Of a stretch of DNA of 64,000 nt, positions 48,310-55,487 are shown in pieces. This stretch comes from Pseudomonas fluorescens (GTDB taxonomy: Bacteria; Pseudomonadota; Gammaproteobacteria; Pseudomonadales; Pseudomonadaceae), in assembly GCF_001307155.1 (NCBI RefSeq), contig NZ_CP012830.1, forward strand, positions 3,656,501-3,720,500, written 5' to 3'. The notes below the pieces were generated by a model. That model had not been told where the DNA came from, did not search any database, and saw only the letters and a program-made list of their open reading frames with translations. Within the stretch, counting starts at the first letter, position 1, and every line of letters starts with the position of its first letter. The translations under genes and the position numbers were made by a program.

Positions 48310-48431
48310 TCCTCGATGTGGTGCCGCTCATTTACTCGGTAAGTGAGGCGGAAATTCTGGAGTGGGACGCTGGCAAGGCATTGCGCCGCTACGACATCGC
48401 GATCACTCGCCTTGGCGTGAAACAGGAGTAG
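47722..48431 (+). CDS. Tail assembly chaperone 1, -1 frameshift fusion (gpE+E'-like)
   Basis: After the codons TTA-AAC at 48265-48270 the ribosome can slip back one base, and the -1 frame stays open for 53 codons (QTGGLLSERDIEVILDVVPL...RLGVKQE, stop TAG at 48429-48431), giving 236 aa. The extension fills the gap up to the tape-measure start (48438) and has coding-like composition (LEWDAGKALRRYDIAITRLG). In P2 and lambda the equivalent fusion loads the tape measure. Efficiency cannot be read from sequence. Confidence 0.75.
48264..48270 (+). promoter_or_regulatory. -1 ribosomal frameshift site TTTAAAC
   Basis: The heptamer is read as xxT-TTA-AAC in the zero frame, the exact X-XXY-YYZ phase. 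An AGGTG (48245-48249) about 15 nt upstream could act as a stimulatory internal Shine-Dalgarno. No strong downstream hairpin was found by eye. Confidence 0.75.
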
Positions 48432-48437
48432 AGCGGG

Positions 48438-50639
48438 ATGGCGGACGATAGATATTCGCTCAAATACGCGGCCCTCAACGACAGCGGGTTGGCGTTCGGT
48501 AATACCAGCCTGACTACGGCAGTGACGAGCGTTGCGTCAGCACAAGGTACGGGCACGTCCGCCAGGGATCAGATGTCTGGCCTCGGTCTGGCGCTGGAAA
48601 ACGTCGGGCTCAAGCTCGGTCTGCTGACGACGGCTATCGAGTCGTTGACCTTGAAACTTTCGTCGCAACGATTGTTGCCCCAAACGATGGGAGCCGGTGC
48701 CAAGAGTGAACCGGCCAGCGAGCAAAAGAGTGCGGGCAAGCCGGGTAGCGGTATCGAACCGCCGGACCTGCTCAAACCCGCGATAGCGATGGATTCGGCC
48801 ATGGCCGATCTGAAGCAGGCAACCCAATTTACCCCGCGCCAGAGCGAAGAGATGGCGCAGTCAACCCAGCACATTGCCAGCGCTCCGCTGGTGGCGGCCG
48901 GGGGGACCAAGGCAGTTGATTTGGTGAAGATTGAAAGTCTGGCTGCCAGGGCAGGAATCGTTAGCGATCTGCCCAATGCGTCGGACCGGCAGTTAGAGCT
49001 GCAGCGCTTCGCCAGTGACGCTGGCGTCGCCGCGTCGGCGTTCAAAATGCCGGCCATGGATGTCGCCGAGATGATGGTCGGCTGGCGCACCTCCATGAAG
49101 CTCAACGGTGCTCAAGCCTTTGACCTGGCGGATGCAACCAACCATCTGGGCAAGATACCCAATGGTGCGAAAGCGGCCGATATCGGTGCCGTCCTGCAGC
49201 GTGACGGTGCTGCGGCAACGGCGGCAGGCCTGTCCCCTGCGCTAGCCGCAGCGTTGACGGCGGCCTTGCTCAATACCGGTACGCAAAAGGCTGAGGCCGG
49301 CGTAGCGCTAAAAAGCATCACCACGGTCATGGGCAAGGGTGATCAGGCCTCGGCAACCGAGCAAGCGGCCTGGAAGCAGCTGGGGCTGGAGCCGAAAGCG
49401 GTGGCGAGCGGCTTGCGTGACAAGGACGCCGCGCCTGGCACGGTGATGTCGGTGCTTGCGGCCTTGAACGCGCAACCTGCCGAGAATCGCGCGACGCTTG
49501 CCTCCACGCTATTTGGCGATGGTGATAAGCCCGCGCTGAACATGGCGCAAAACCTTACCGATGTGAATGGCGCCTTCTGGCAGGTAAAAGACAAAGCCCA
49601 GTACGCCACGTCGGAGCTGGGTGACAAGGGCTCGGTAAGGCAAGACGCACTCGCACTGTCGAAAACCCGGCAAGGCCAGTGGAACGTCTTGAGTGCAAGC
49701 AATGATCGTCTGTCGGTGGCCACGGGTAATGCTCTGGCGCCCGTGACGGATAGTTCGCTCCACTCGCTTGGTTCGCTGGTGGACGGCTTGAGTGAATTGG
49801 CTGAAGCCTCCCCGAAAACCACCGCTGCCATTGTGCTGGTTGCAGCGGCGATCAAACCGCTGGTGGGGGCGCTATTCAAGGCCATAACGGATGAGCTGAC
49901 CAATCGGATGGCCAAGCGAGTCTTGGGTGGGGTGGCCGCACGGCTCCCTGATCGATTGGGTGAGGCGATTTCCGACGATTTCAGAAACAAAGGCCGGACG
50001 GACAAACCGAATGCCAGCGAGACAAACAGGAGTCCAGAACCCAGAAATGGTCCGTCTGTGCGTGTGAGTCCGCGAGGCTCGCGTGCGAGCACTCCTCGCT
50101 GGGGCGGGTTGACTGCCTCAATGCGTTCGATACCCCGCAAGCTTCCCGGTCCATTGAAAGGAGTCAGCGCCGTCGCTGATGTGACCGAGGGTCTGCTTGT
50201 CGGCAACACCCGGATGGTGGGAGCAGGCCTTGGGGCTGCAGGCGGTGGCTGGGCGGGGGCTTCGGCCGGTGCGGCCGCGGGTGCCGCCTTGGGCAGTGTC
50301 GTTCCGCTGTTGGGTACTGCCATCGGTGGAGTTCTTGGCGGGCTGGTAGGCGGCTGGATGGGCAGTGAGTCAGGTGCCTGGCTGGGTGAAAAACTCGCAG
50401 CGCCTGCCGACAAACTCGCCGCTCCGGACCAGGTCAGTAAAGACCTGACCAACACCCAGGCCACCAGTCAGCAAAATGCACTGACCGCGAACATTTATAT
50501 CAATGGTCAGGATCAAGCCAGCGCCGCTCAACTGGCAAACCTGGTGGTGCAGCATATTTCCGGGCAATTCGGACTGATGACAACGACTAATCAACTCGCC
50601 GTGCGACGTGACACGGCCCTGACTGACGGGGTGGCTTGA
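48438..50639 (+). CDS. Tail tape measure protein 1
   Basis: Protein of 733 aa that sets tail length and occupies the tube lumen. It has long helical Ala-rich stretches, a hydrophobic segment near 460-480 (TTAAIVLVAAAIKPLVGALF) and a Gly/Ala-rich membrane-like region near 590-655 (GAGLGAAGGGWAGASAGAA...). It follows the chaperone gene and overlaps gpU by one base. Confidence 0.88.
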   Translation: MADDRYSLKYAALNDSGLAFGNTSLTTAVTSVASAQGTGTSARDQMSGLGLALENVGLKLGLLTTAIESLTLKLSSQRLLPQTMGAGAKSEPASEQKSAGKPGSGIEPPDLLKPAIAMDSAMADLKQATQFTPRQSEEMAQSTQHIASAPLVAAGGTKAVDLVKIESLAARAGIVSDLPNASDRQLELQRFASDAGVAASAFKMPAMDVAEMMVGWRTSMKLNGAQAFDLADATNHLGKIPNGAKAADIGAVLQRDGAAATAAGLSPALAAALTAALLNTGTQKAEAGVALKSITTVMGKGDQASATEQAAWKQLGLEPKAVASGLRDKDAAPGTVMSVLAALNAQPAENRATLASTLFGDGDKPALNMAQNLTDVNGAFWQVKDKAQYATSELGDKGSVRQDALALSKTRQGQWNVLSASNDRLSVATGNALAPVTDSSLHSLGSLVDGLSELAEASPKTTAAIVLVAAAIKPLVGALFKAITDELTNRMAKRVLGGVAARLPDRLGEAISDDFRNKGRTDKPNASETNRSPEPRNGPSVRVSPRGSRASTPRWGGLTASMRSIPRKLPGPLKGVSAVADVTEGLLVGNTRMVGAGLGAAGGGWAGASAGAAAGAALGSVVPLLGTAIGGVLGGLVGGWMGSESGAWLGEKLAAPADKLAAPDQVSKDLTNTQATSQQNALTANIYINGQDQASAAQLANLVVQHISGQFGLMTTTNQLAVRRDTALTDGVA

Positions 50640-51022
50640 TGAGGCAGCAAATGGCACTCGGAAGCTTCATTTTCGGCTTGTCACGCAACTTCGCCTACAG
50701 CGGTCTGGTGCGCAAGTCGGACGGCGGCTGGGTGAAGGTGGATATCCTGACCAGCAAGCCCAAGTCCAGCCAGACCGGTCAAGGCCTGCAAAGCCTGACG
50801 ATAACCGGCAAGGCGATGTACGCGGTGGCCATGGACCGGCTCGATGAATTGCGCGCCTTGCAAGCAATGAGAGTACCGCTGCCGTTGGTCGATGGCATTG
50901 GCCGCAACTGGGGTTTATGGCGGATCAATGATGTGACGGAAACCCAAAGCGATGTGATTGATGACGGCACGGCGATGTTGATCAATTGGTCGATTACGTT
51001 GGAGGAATTCGTCAATGCGTAA
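50639..51022 (+). CDS. Tail protein U (module 1)
   Basis: gpU-family tail protein (127 aa) with a typical start MRQQMALGSFIFGLSRNFAYSGLVRKSDGGWV and a C-terminal MLINWSITLEEF. ATG at 50639 shares a base with the tape-measure stop. It is a baseplate/hub-associated protein in P2-like tails. It overlaps gpX by 8 nt. Confidence 0.9.
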   Translation: MRQQMALGSFIFGLSRNFAYSGLVRKSDGGWVKVDILTSKPKSSQTGQGLQSLTITGKAMYAVAMDRLDELRALQAMRVPLPLVDGIGRNWGLWRINDVTETQSDVIDDGTAMLINWSITLEEFVNA

Positions 51023-51227
51023 GGTACGAACGGTGGCCGGTGACTCGGTGAATCTGTTGCTCTACCGCGAGCTTGAACGTTGTGATGATTTGGCTGAAGA
51101 GGCGCTGTGGCGCCTCAACCCGACGCTGGCCGAGCAGGCTCCGGTACTGCCAGCAGGCATCTGGGTGGTGCTGCCGGAACTTGAATCCAGACCCGTAGCG
51201 ACCACACCGGTAACCGCGTGGGATTAA
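51015..51227 (+). CDS. Tail protein X (module 1)
   Basis: gpX-family protein (70 aa) with a LysM-like fold: MRKVRTVAGDSVNLLLYRELERCDD...EALWRLNPTLAEQAPVLPAGIWVVLPE. It overlaps gpU by 8 nt and lies 9 nt before gpD. Confidence 0.92.
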   Translation: MRKVRTVAGDSVNLLLYRELERCDDLAEEALWRLNPTLAEQAPVLPAGIWVVLPELESRPVATTPVTAWD

Positions 51228-51236
51228 GGAGGTTAC

Positions 51237-52265
51237 ATGGCATTGGGGTTCACGCCAGCGATAGAAATTTACGGGGCCAACGCGACCCTGATCAATCAGC
51301 GCCTGATCAGTTGGGAACACATTGATGCCGCCGGTATCGAGTCCGATCAACTGACTCTGGTGCTCGATCTGGAAGGCCTTGAAGGGCTGCCGAGCCTGGG
51401 CGGGAAAGTCGGCTTGTGCGTGGGTTATCTGGAATCCGGGCTGGTGGATAAAGGCCAGTTTCTGGTAACCCGACGCACGCCGACGCTGTTCCCGTTTCGC
51501 GTATCGCTGGTGGCTACCGCCGCACCGTTCAGTGCGGCAGACGAGAGCGGATTTCAGCAGCGCCGCTCGGCCAGCCATGGCCCGACTACCCTCGGCGCAT
51601 TGTTTCGCGAGCTGACAGCCAGGCACGGCTTTTCGCCGAGGGTGGACCCGGCATTGGCGCTGAAAAAGGTCGAGCACATCGACCAGTCGAATGAAACCGA
51701 CATGGGTTTTATCACGCGCTTGGCGAGCAAGTACGGCGCCATCGCCAAACCGGTCAATGAGCTGTATGTGCTGGCTCGGCCAGGTCAGGTCAAATCGTTG
51801 TCGGGCAAAGTATTGCCGGACGTGAAATTGTCGGTCACCCACAACAATCGCCCCGGCGATCATGCGTTTATTACCGCCACCCTCGATGACTCCGCCCGGG
51901 GCAAAAGCCAGGGCTGCAAGATCAGTTGGTGGGACGCCGCAGCCGGTTTGCTGCGGGTGGTTGAAACCGGGCTCGCGCCGTTCAAGACCGTGCGCCAGCG
52001 CTGCCAAAGTGCGGAAGAAGCGCAGGCGGTCGGCGAAGCCGAAGTGCGCAAAATGGGCCGTGAAAAGCTCAAGGTAAAAATCAGCTGTCCGGGTAATCCT
52101 GACTTTTCGGCTGAAGGGTTGGTAGTGCTGGACGACACGTGGCCGGGCTTTATGCGTGGGCGCTGGTCGATCGATAAAGTCACCGCCAGCGGCGATCGCA
52201 CCAATAGCTATCGCTGCATGATCGAGGCGACTTGCCTTGACCCGAATGCTGACGCCATCGCCTGA
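51237..52265 (+). CDS. Baseplate hub protein D (module 1)
   Basis: gpD / late-control D family (342 aa), the gp27-like hub ring that joins tube and spike. Segments HIDQSNETDMGFITRLASKYGAIAKPVNELYVLARPG and LDDTWPGFMRGRWSIDKVTASGDRTNSYRCMIEAT are typical. AAGGAGG precedes the ATG. It closes module 1. Confidence 0.92.
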   Translation: MALGFTPAIEIYGANATLINQRLISWEHIDAAGIESDQLTLVLDLEGLEGLPSLGGKVGLCVGYLESGLVDKGQFLVTRRTPTLFPFRVSLVATAAPFSAADESGFQQRRSASHGPTTLGALFRELTARHGFSPRVDPALALKKVEHIDQSNETDMGFITRLASKYGAIAKPVNELYVLARPGQVKSLSGKVLPDVKLSVTHNNRPGDHAFITATLDDSARGKSQGCKISWWDAAAGLLRVVETGLAPFKTVRQRCQSAEEAQAVGEAEVRKMGREKLKVKISCPGNPDFSAEGLVVLDDTWPGFMRGRWSIDKVTASGDRTNSYRCMIEATCLDPNADAIA

Positions 52266-52325
52266 TCCAGGTTCCGGTCAGATCGCCTGCGGCAGCACAT
52301 TCAACATCACCGCGACTGACGCACC

Positions 52326-52355
52326 GCCATCGCGAGCAAGCTCTGCTCCTACAAG
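52326..52355. repeat. Single REP at the junction of tail modules
   Basis: GCCATCGCGAGCAAGCTCTGCTCCTACAAG matches the outer REP arm next to tilS. It sits between the end of module 1 (gpD) and the start of module 2, in the 124-nt gap. Confidence 0.7.
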
Positions 52356-52389
52356 AGCGGTGCCTTTCATAAAACGCTGGAGCGCCCTC

Positions 52390-52974
52390 ATGAAGATCAC
52401 GCCGATCCTCACGCAGTTGCGTGAGCAATGCCCAACCCTGGCCAATCGCGTGGCCGCAGGCTTAGACCTCGCCACGCTGCAAACCAACACACCGCTGCAA
52501 ACCCCATGTGCCTACCTCGTGCCGCTCGCCGATCTGGCGAGCAAAAGCGTGGCGCAAAACCTGATGTTGCAACCGATCCGCGACCGTTTCGAAGTGACCC
52601 TGGTGCTCGACACCACGGACGCTACAAAAGCGCTGGATCTGTTGCACGACCTGCGCGCCGAACTCTGGCGCGCACTGGTGGGTTTCAAGCCCGGTAGCGG
52701 TTACGACGCCATCGTCTACGACGGCGGCGAACTGGTTTCCATCAACAGCAGTCGTGCGCTGTATCGCCTGCGCTTTTTTACCGAGTTTCAGCTCGGCCGC
52801 AATCTGCCAGGTCAGCCGGCAGAGAGCTGGCACGAGCGTGAACTGGACGGATTGTCGTCCTTTGCCGGGGTGACCGTGCGGGTCGATGCGATCGATCCGG
52901 CGGACCCCAACCTGAAACGTCCGGGGCCTGACGGGCGCCTGGAACTGACTTTTTCTGGAGACGTAAAGCAATGA
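52390..52974 (+). CDS. Mu gp37-like tail protein (module 2)
   Basis: Protein of 194 aa at the head of the second tail module, in the position of Mu/SfV gp37-like (DUF1834-type) proteins thought to be tail terminators. A conserved-looking core is LRAELWRALVGFKPGSGYDAIVYDGGELVSINSSRALYRLRFFTEF. ATG at 52390 is preferred because the in-frame upstream stretch is the REP element. It overlaps the DUF2635 gene by 4 nt. Confidence 0.75.
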   Translation: MKITPILTQLREQCPTLANRVAAGLDLATLQTNTPLQTPCAYLVPLADLASKSVAQNLMLQPIRDRFEVTLVLDTTDATKALDLLHDLRAELWRALVGFKPGSGYDAIVYDGGELVSINSSRALYRLRFFTEFQLGRNLPGQPAESWHERELDGLSSFAGVTVRVDAIDPADPNLKRPGPDGRLELTFSGDVKQ

Positions 52975-53153
52975 GCAAACGCATCACTGTGCTGCCGGCC
53001 GAAGGCCGTGCCGTGCCCGACCCGGAAGCGGGCGATCTGTTGCCTCTCGAAGGCCGTGAAGTGCCGGACAACGCCTGGTGGCGTCGACGTCTGGCCGATG
53101 GCGATATCACTACCAAAGCCGTGGAAGCGGCAACACCACAGGGAGCCAAATAA
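52971..53153 (+). CDS. DUF2635-family protein, Mu gp38-like (module 2)
   Basis: Protein of 60 aa: SKRITVLPAEGRAVPDPEAGDLLPLEGREVPDNAWWRRRLADGDI. The pattern (P-AEG--VPDP...L...G--VP---WW-RRL-DGD) is that of the small DUF2635 protein located before the sheath in Mu-like phages. It overlaps the sheath start by one base. Confidence 0.88.
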   Translation: MSKRITVLPAEGRAVPDPEAGDLLPLEGREVPDNAWWRRRLADGDITTKAVEAATPQGAK

Positions 53154-54649
53154 TGGCGATCGGATTCAGCAACATTCCTGCGGACATTCGTGTTCCGCTG
53201 TTCTACGCCGAGATGGACAATTCGGCAGCCAATAGCGCGTCGTCGGCCATGCGCCGGTTGATCGTCGCTCAGGTCAACGACAACGTTGCCAGCGCCGAAG
53301 TCGGCAAACTGGTGCTGGTGTCCAGCGTGGCGCTGGCCAAAAGCATCGGCGGCCAAGGCTCGATGCTGGCCTCGATGTACGAGACCTGGCGCAAGACCGA
53401 TCCGGTCGGCGAAATCTGGTGCCTGCCGGTGCACAACACCGTGGGCAGCATTGCCAAAGGTGTGCTGACCCTGACTGGCACCGCAACGGAAAGCGGTGTG
53501 CTCAACCTGTACGTTGGTGGCGTGCGTGTTCAAGCGGCCGTGGTCAATGCTGCAACCGCGGCTCAGGCAGCGACTGCACTGGCTCTGAAAATCAACGCCA
53601 GCGCCGATTTGCCGGTCACCGCCGCTGCGGTCGAAGGCGTGATTACCCTGGCCGCCAAATGGACCGGTGACAGCGCCAACGACATCAGCCTGCAGTTCAA
53701 TCGCCTGGGCAAGAGCAATGGCGAAGACACACCGGCTGGCCTGACCACCGCCATCACCCCAATGGCCGGTGGCGCTGGCGTGCCGGATCAAGTAGCGGCA
53801 GTCGCAGCGCTGGGTGATGAGCCGTTCGAATTCATCTGCATGCCGTGGACTGACACTGCAACCCTCAATACCTGGCAAGCCGTCATGGATGACAGCGTCG
53901 GTCGTTGGTCGTGGGCCAAGCAATTGTTCGGTCACGTCTACACCGCCAAACGCGGCACCGTTGGCACTCTGGTCGCCGCCGGTCAAACCCGTAACGACCA
54001 GCACATGACCATTCAGGCGCTGGAGTTGGGTGTCCCTCAACCGTTCTGGGTTCAGGCTGCCGCACTGGCTGCGCGGACTTCGGTGTTCATCTCTGCCGAC
54101 GCCAGCCGTCCAACCCAAAGCGGCAGCCTGCCGGGCGTTGAACCGGCTCCGGCCAGTGAGCGCTTCACCCTGACCGAGCGCCAGTCGCTGCTCAACTACG
54201 GCATCGCTACCGCGTACTACGAAGGCGGCTACGTGCGCATTCAGCGGGCGATCACCACCTACCAGAAAAACGCTTACGGCCAGGCAGACAACTCCTATCT
54301 GGACAGCGAAACCATGCACCAGTCGGCGTTCATCGTGCGTCGCCTGCAAAGCGTGATCACCAGCAAGTACGGCCGTCACAAACTGGCCGCCGACGGCACC
54401 CGTTTCGGTGCCGGCCAGCCGATCGTGACCCCGAGCACCATTCGCGGTGAGCTGATCGCCCAGTACGCCAAGCTCGAGCTGGAAGGCCACGTCGAGAACG
54501 CCGAGCTGTTCGCCGAGCACCTGATCGTCGAGCGCGACAGCCAGGACCCGAGCCGCGTCAACGTGCTGTTCCCGCCGGATTACATCAACGGCCTGCGCGT
54601 GTTCGCGCTGCTCAACCAATTCCGTTTGCAGTACGACAACGCGGCCTGA
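53153..54649 (+). CDS. Tail sheath protein 2 (Mu gpL-like)
   Basis: Contractile sheath subunit (498 aa), longer than sheath 1 and of the Mu L/SfV type: MAIGFSNIPADIRVPLFYAEMDNSAAN at the start, and C-terminal NVLFPPDYINGLRVFALLNQFRLQYD. It has an insertion domain around 100-200 rich in Ala/Thr. The two sheaths are clearly different families, so this is not a duplication. Confidence 0.93.
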   Translation: MAIGFSNIPADIRVPLFYAEMDNSAANSASSAMRRLIVAQVNDNVASAEVGKLVLVSSVALAKSIGGQGSMLASMYETWRKTDPVGEIWCLPVHNTVGSIAKGVLTLTGTATESGVLNLYVGGVRVQAAVVNAATAAQAATALALKINASADLPVTAAAVEGVITLAAKWTGDSANDISLQFNRLGKSNGEDTPAGLTTAITPMAGGAGVPDQVAAVAALGDEPFEFICMPWTDTATLNTWQAVMDDSVGRWSWAKQLFGHVYTAKRGTVGTLVAAGQTRNDQHMTIQALELGVPQPFWVQAAALAARTSVFISADASRPTQSGSLPGVEPAPASERFTLTERQSLLNYGIATAYYEGGYVRIQRAITTYQKNAYGQADNSYLDSETMHQSAFIVRRLQSVITSKYGRHKLAADGTRFGAGQPIVTPSTIRGELIAQYAKLELEGHVENAELFAEHLIVERDSQDPSRVNVLFPPDYINGLRVFALLNQFRLQYDNAA

Positions 54650-54675
54650 GTGCCGCGTTTCACTGTGTGATTTGT

Positions 54676-54697
54676 GCCCACCTCGCGTGGGCTTTTT
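54676..54697 (+). terminator. Hairpin between sheath 2 and tube 2
   Basis: A 6-bp stem GCCCAC / GTGGGC with a 5-nt loop and TTTTT, between genes that must be co-transcribed. It may reduce downstream transcription and set sheath:tube ratios, or stabilise an mRNA end. Confidence 0.6.
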
Positions 54698-54715
54698 ATT
54701 GAAGGGAGAAACACC

Positions 54716-55063
54716 ATGGGTCAACTGATTGCGGGCACCTGCTACGTCAAAGTGGACGGCGCTCAACTGACCATCAACGGTGGCTGCGAAGCGCCGCTGA
54801 TGTCCACCAAACGCGAAACACTGGTGCCGGGTTTCTACAAGGAAACCGACATCACCCCATCGTTCAAGGTGACGGCACTGCACACCCCGGACTTCCCGCT
54901 CAAGCAGCTAATCGCCGGTACCGACATGACTGTCACCTGCGAATTCAGCAACGGCAAAGTCTTCGTGCTGGCCGGTGCCTACCTGGTCGATGCGCCGATT
55001 TCCAAGGGCGATGACGCGTCTATCGCGTTGGTCTTCGAAGGTGTGAAGGGGACCTGGCAATGA
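54716..55063 (+). CDS. Tail tube protein 2 (Mu-like)
   Basis: Tube subunit (115 aa) of the Mu/SfV family: MGQLIAGTCYVKVDGAQLTINGGCEAPLMSTKRETLVPGFYKETDITPSFKV. Shorter than tube 1. ATG at 54716 follows GAAGGGAG. It overlaps the next gene by 4 nt. Confidence 0.9.
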   Translation: MGQLIAGTCYVKVDGAQLTINGGCEAPLMSTKRETLVPGFYKETDITPSFKVTALHTPDFPLKQLIAGTDMTVTCEFSNGKVFVLAGAYLVDAPISKGDDASIALVFEGVKGTWQ

Positions 55064-55356
55064 CTCAAGCCGTGAAGCTGCAAGTGGCCATCGAGGCCCA
55101 CGGCGAGCCGCTGACCGAACTGACCCTGCGCCGTCCGACGGTGCAGGAGGTGCGGGCGATCAAGGCGTTGCCGTACAAGATCGACAAGAGCGAAGAAGTC
55201 AGCCTGGACATGGACGTCGCGGCCAAATACATCGCGGTCTGCGCCGGCATTCCGCCGTCGTCGGTCAACCAGTTGGATCTGGCTGACCTCAACGCGCTGA
55301 GCTGGGCTGTCGCGAGTTTTTTCATGAGTGCGGCATCGGCGCCATCACCGACCTGA
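55060..55356 (+). CDS. Tail assembly chaperone 2, zero-frame product (Mu gp41-like)
   Basis: Protein of 98 aa (MTQAVKLQVAIEAHGEPLTELTLRRPTVQEVRAIKALPYKI...), the gp41-type tail assembly protein between tube and tape measure. Residues PTVQEVRAIKALP and DLADLNALSWAVASFF are characteristic. A -1 frameshift heptamer lies at 55317, near the end of the frame. Confidence 0.85.
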   Translation: MTQAVKLQVAIEAHGEPLTELTLRRPTVQEVRAIKALPYKIDKSEEVSLDMDVAAKYIAVCAGIPPSSVNQLDLADLNALSWAVASFFMSAASAPSPT

Positions 55357-55487
55357 TCGCTGTCGCCTATGACCTGGCCTGGTTCTGGAAGGTTGACCCC
55401 GAACAGATGATGGCCAGGCCACTGGACGTGCTCCGCGAATCACTGGAGCACGCGCAACGGATCAATGCGATGCAGCAGGTGCAGTGA
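55060..55487 (+). CDS. Tail assembly chaperone 2, -1 frameshift fusion
   Basis: Slipping at TTTTTTC (55317-55323) continues in the -1 frame for 54 codons (HECGIGAITDLIAVAYDLAWFWKVDPEQMM...RINAMQQVQ, stop TGA at 55485-55487), giving 142 aa. The extension is protein-like and ends exactly at the tape-measure ATG (TGATG). Mu is known to frameshift in the equivalent gene. Confidence 0.75.
55317..55323 (+). promoter_or_regulatory. -1 ribosomal frameshift site TTTTTTC
   Basis: The heptamer is in phase as xxT-TTT-TTC (X-XXY-YYZ) just before the zero-frame ATG-AGT codons. Without slippage translation stops 33 nt later at 55354-55356. Confidence 0.72.

Noticed and set aside
49343..50464. 373-codon minus-strand frame in the tape-measure gene
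   Set aside because: Ala/Pro/Ser-rich antisense of a repetitive helical gene; not a credible protein.
52778..54883. 701-codon minus-strand frame across sheath 2
   Set aside because: Antisense to three well-supported tail genes; translation has no recognisable domain.
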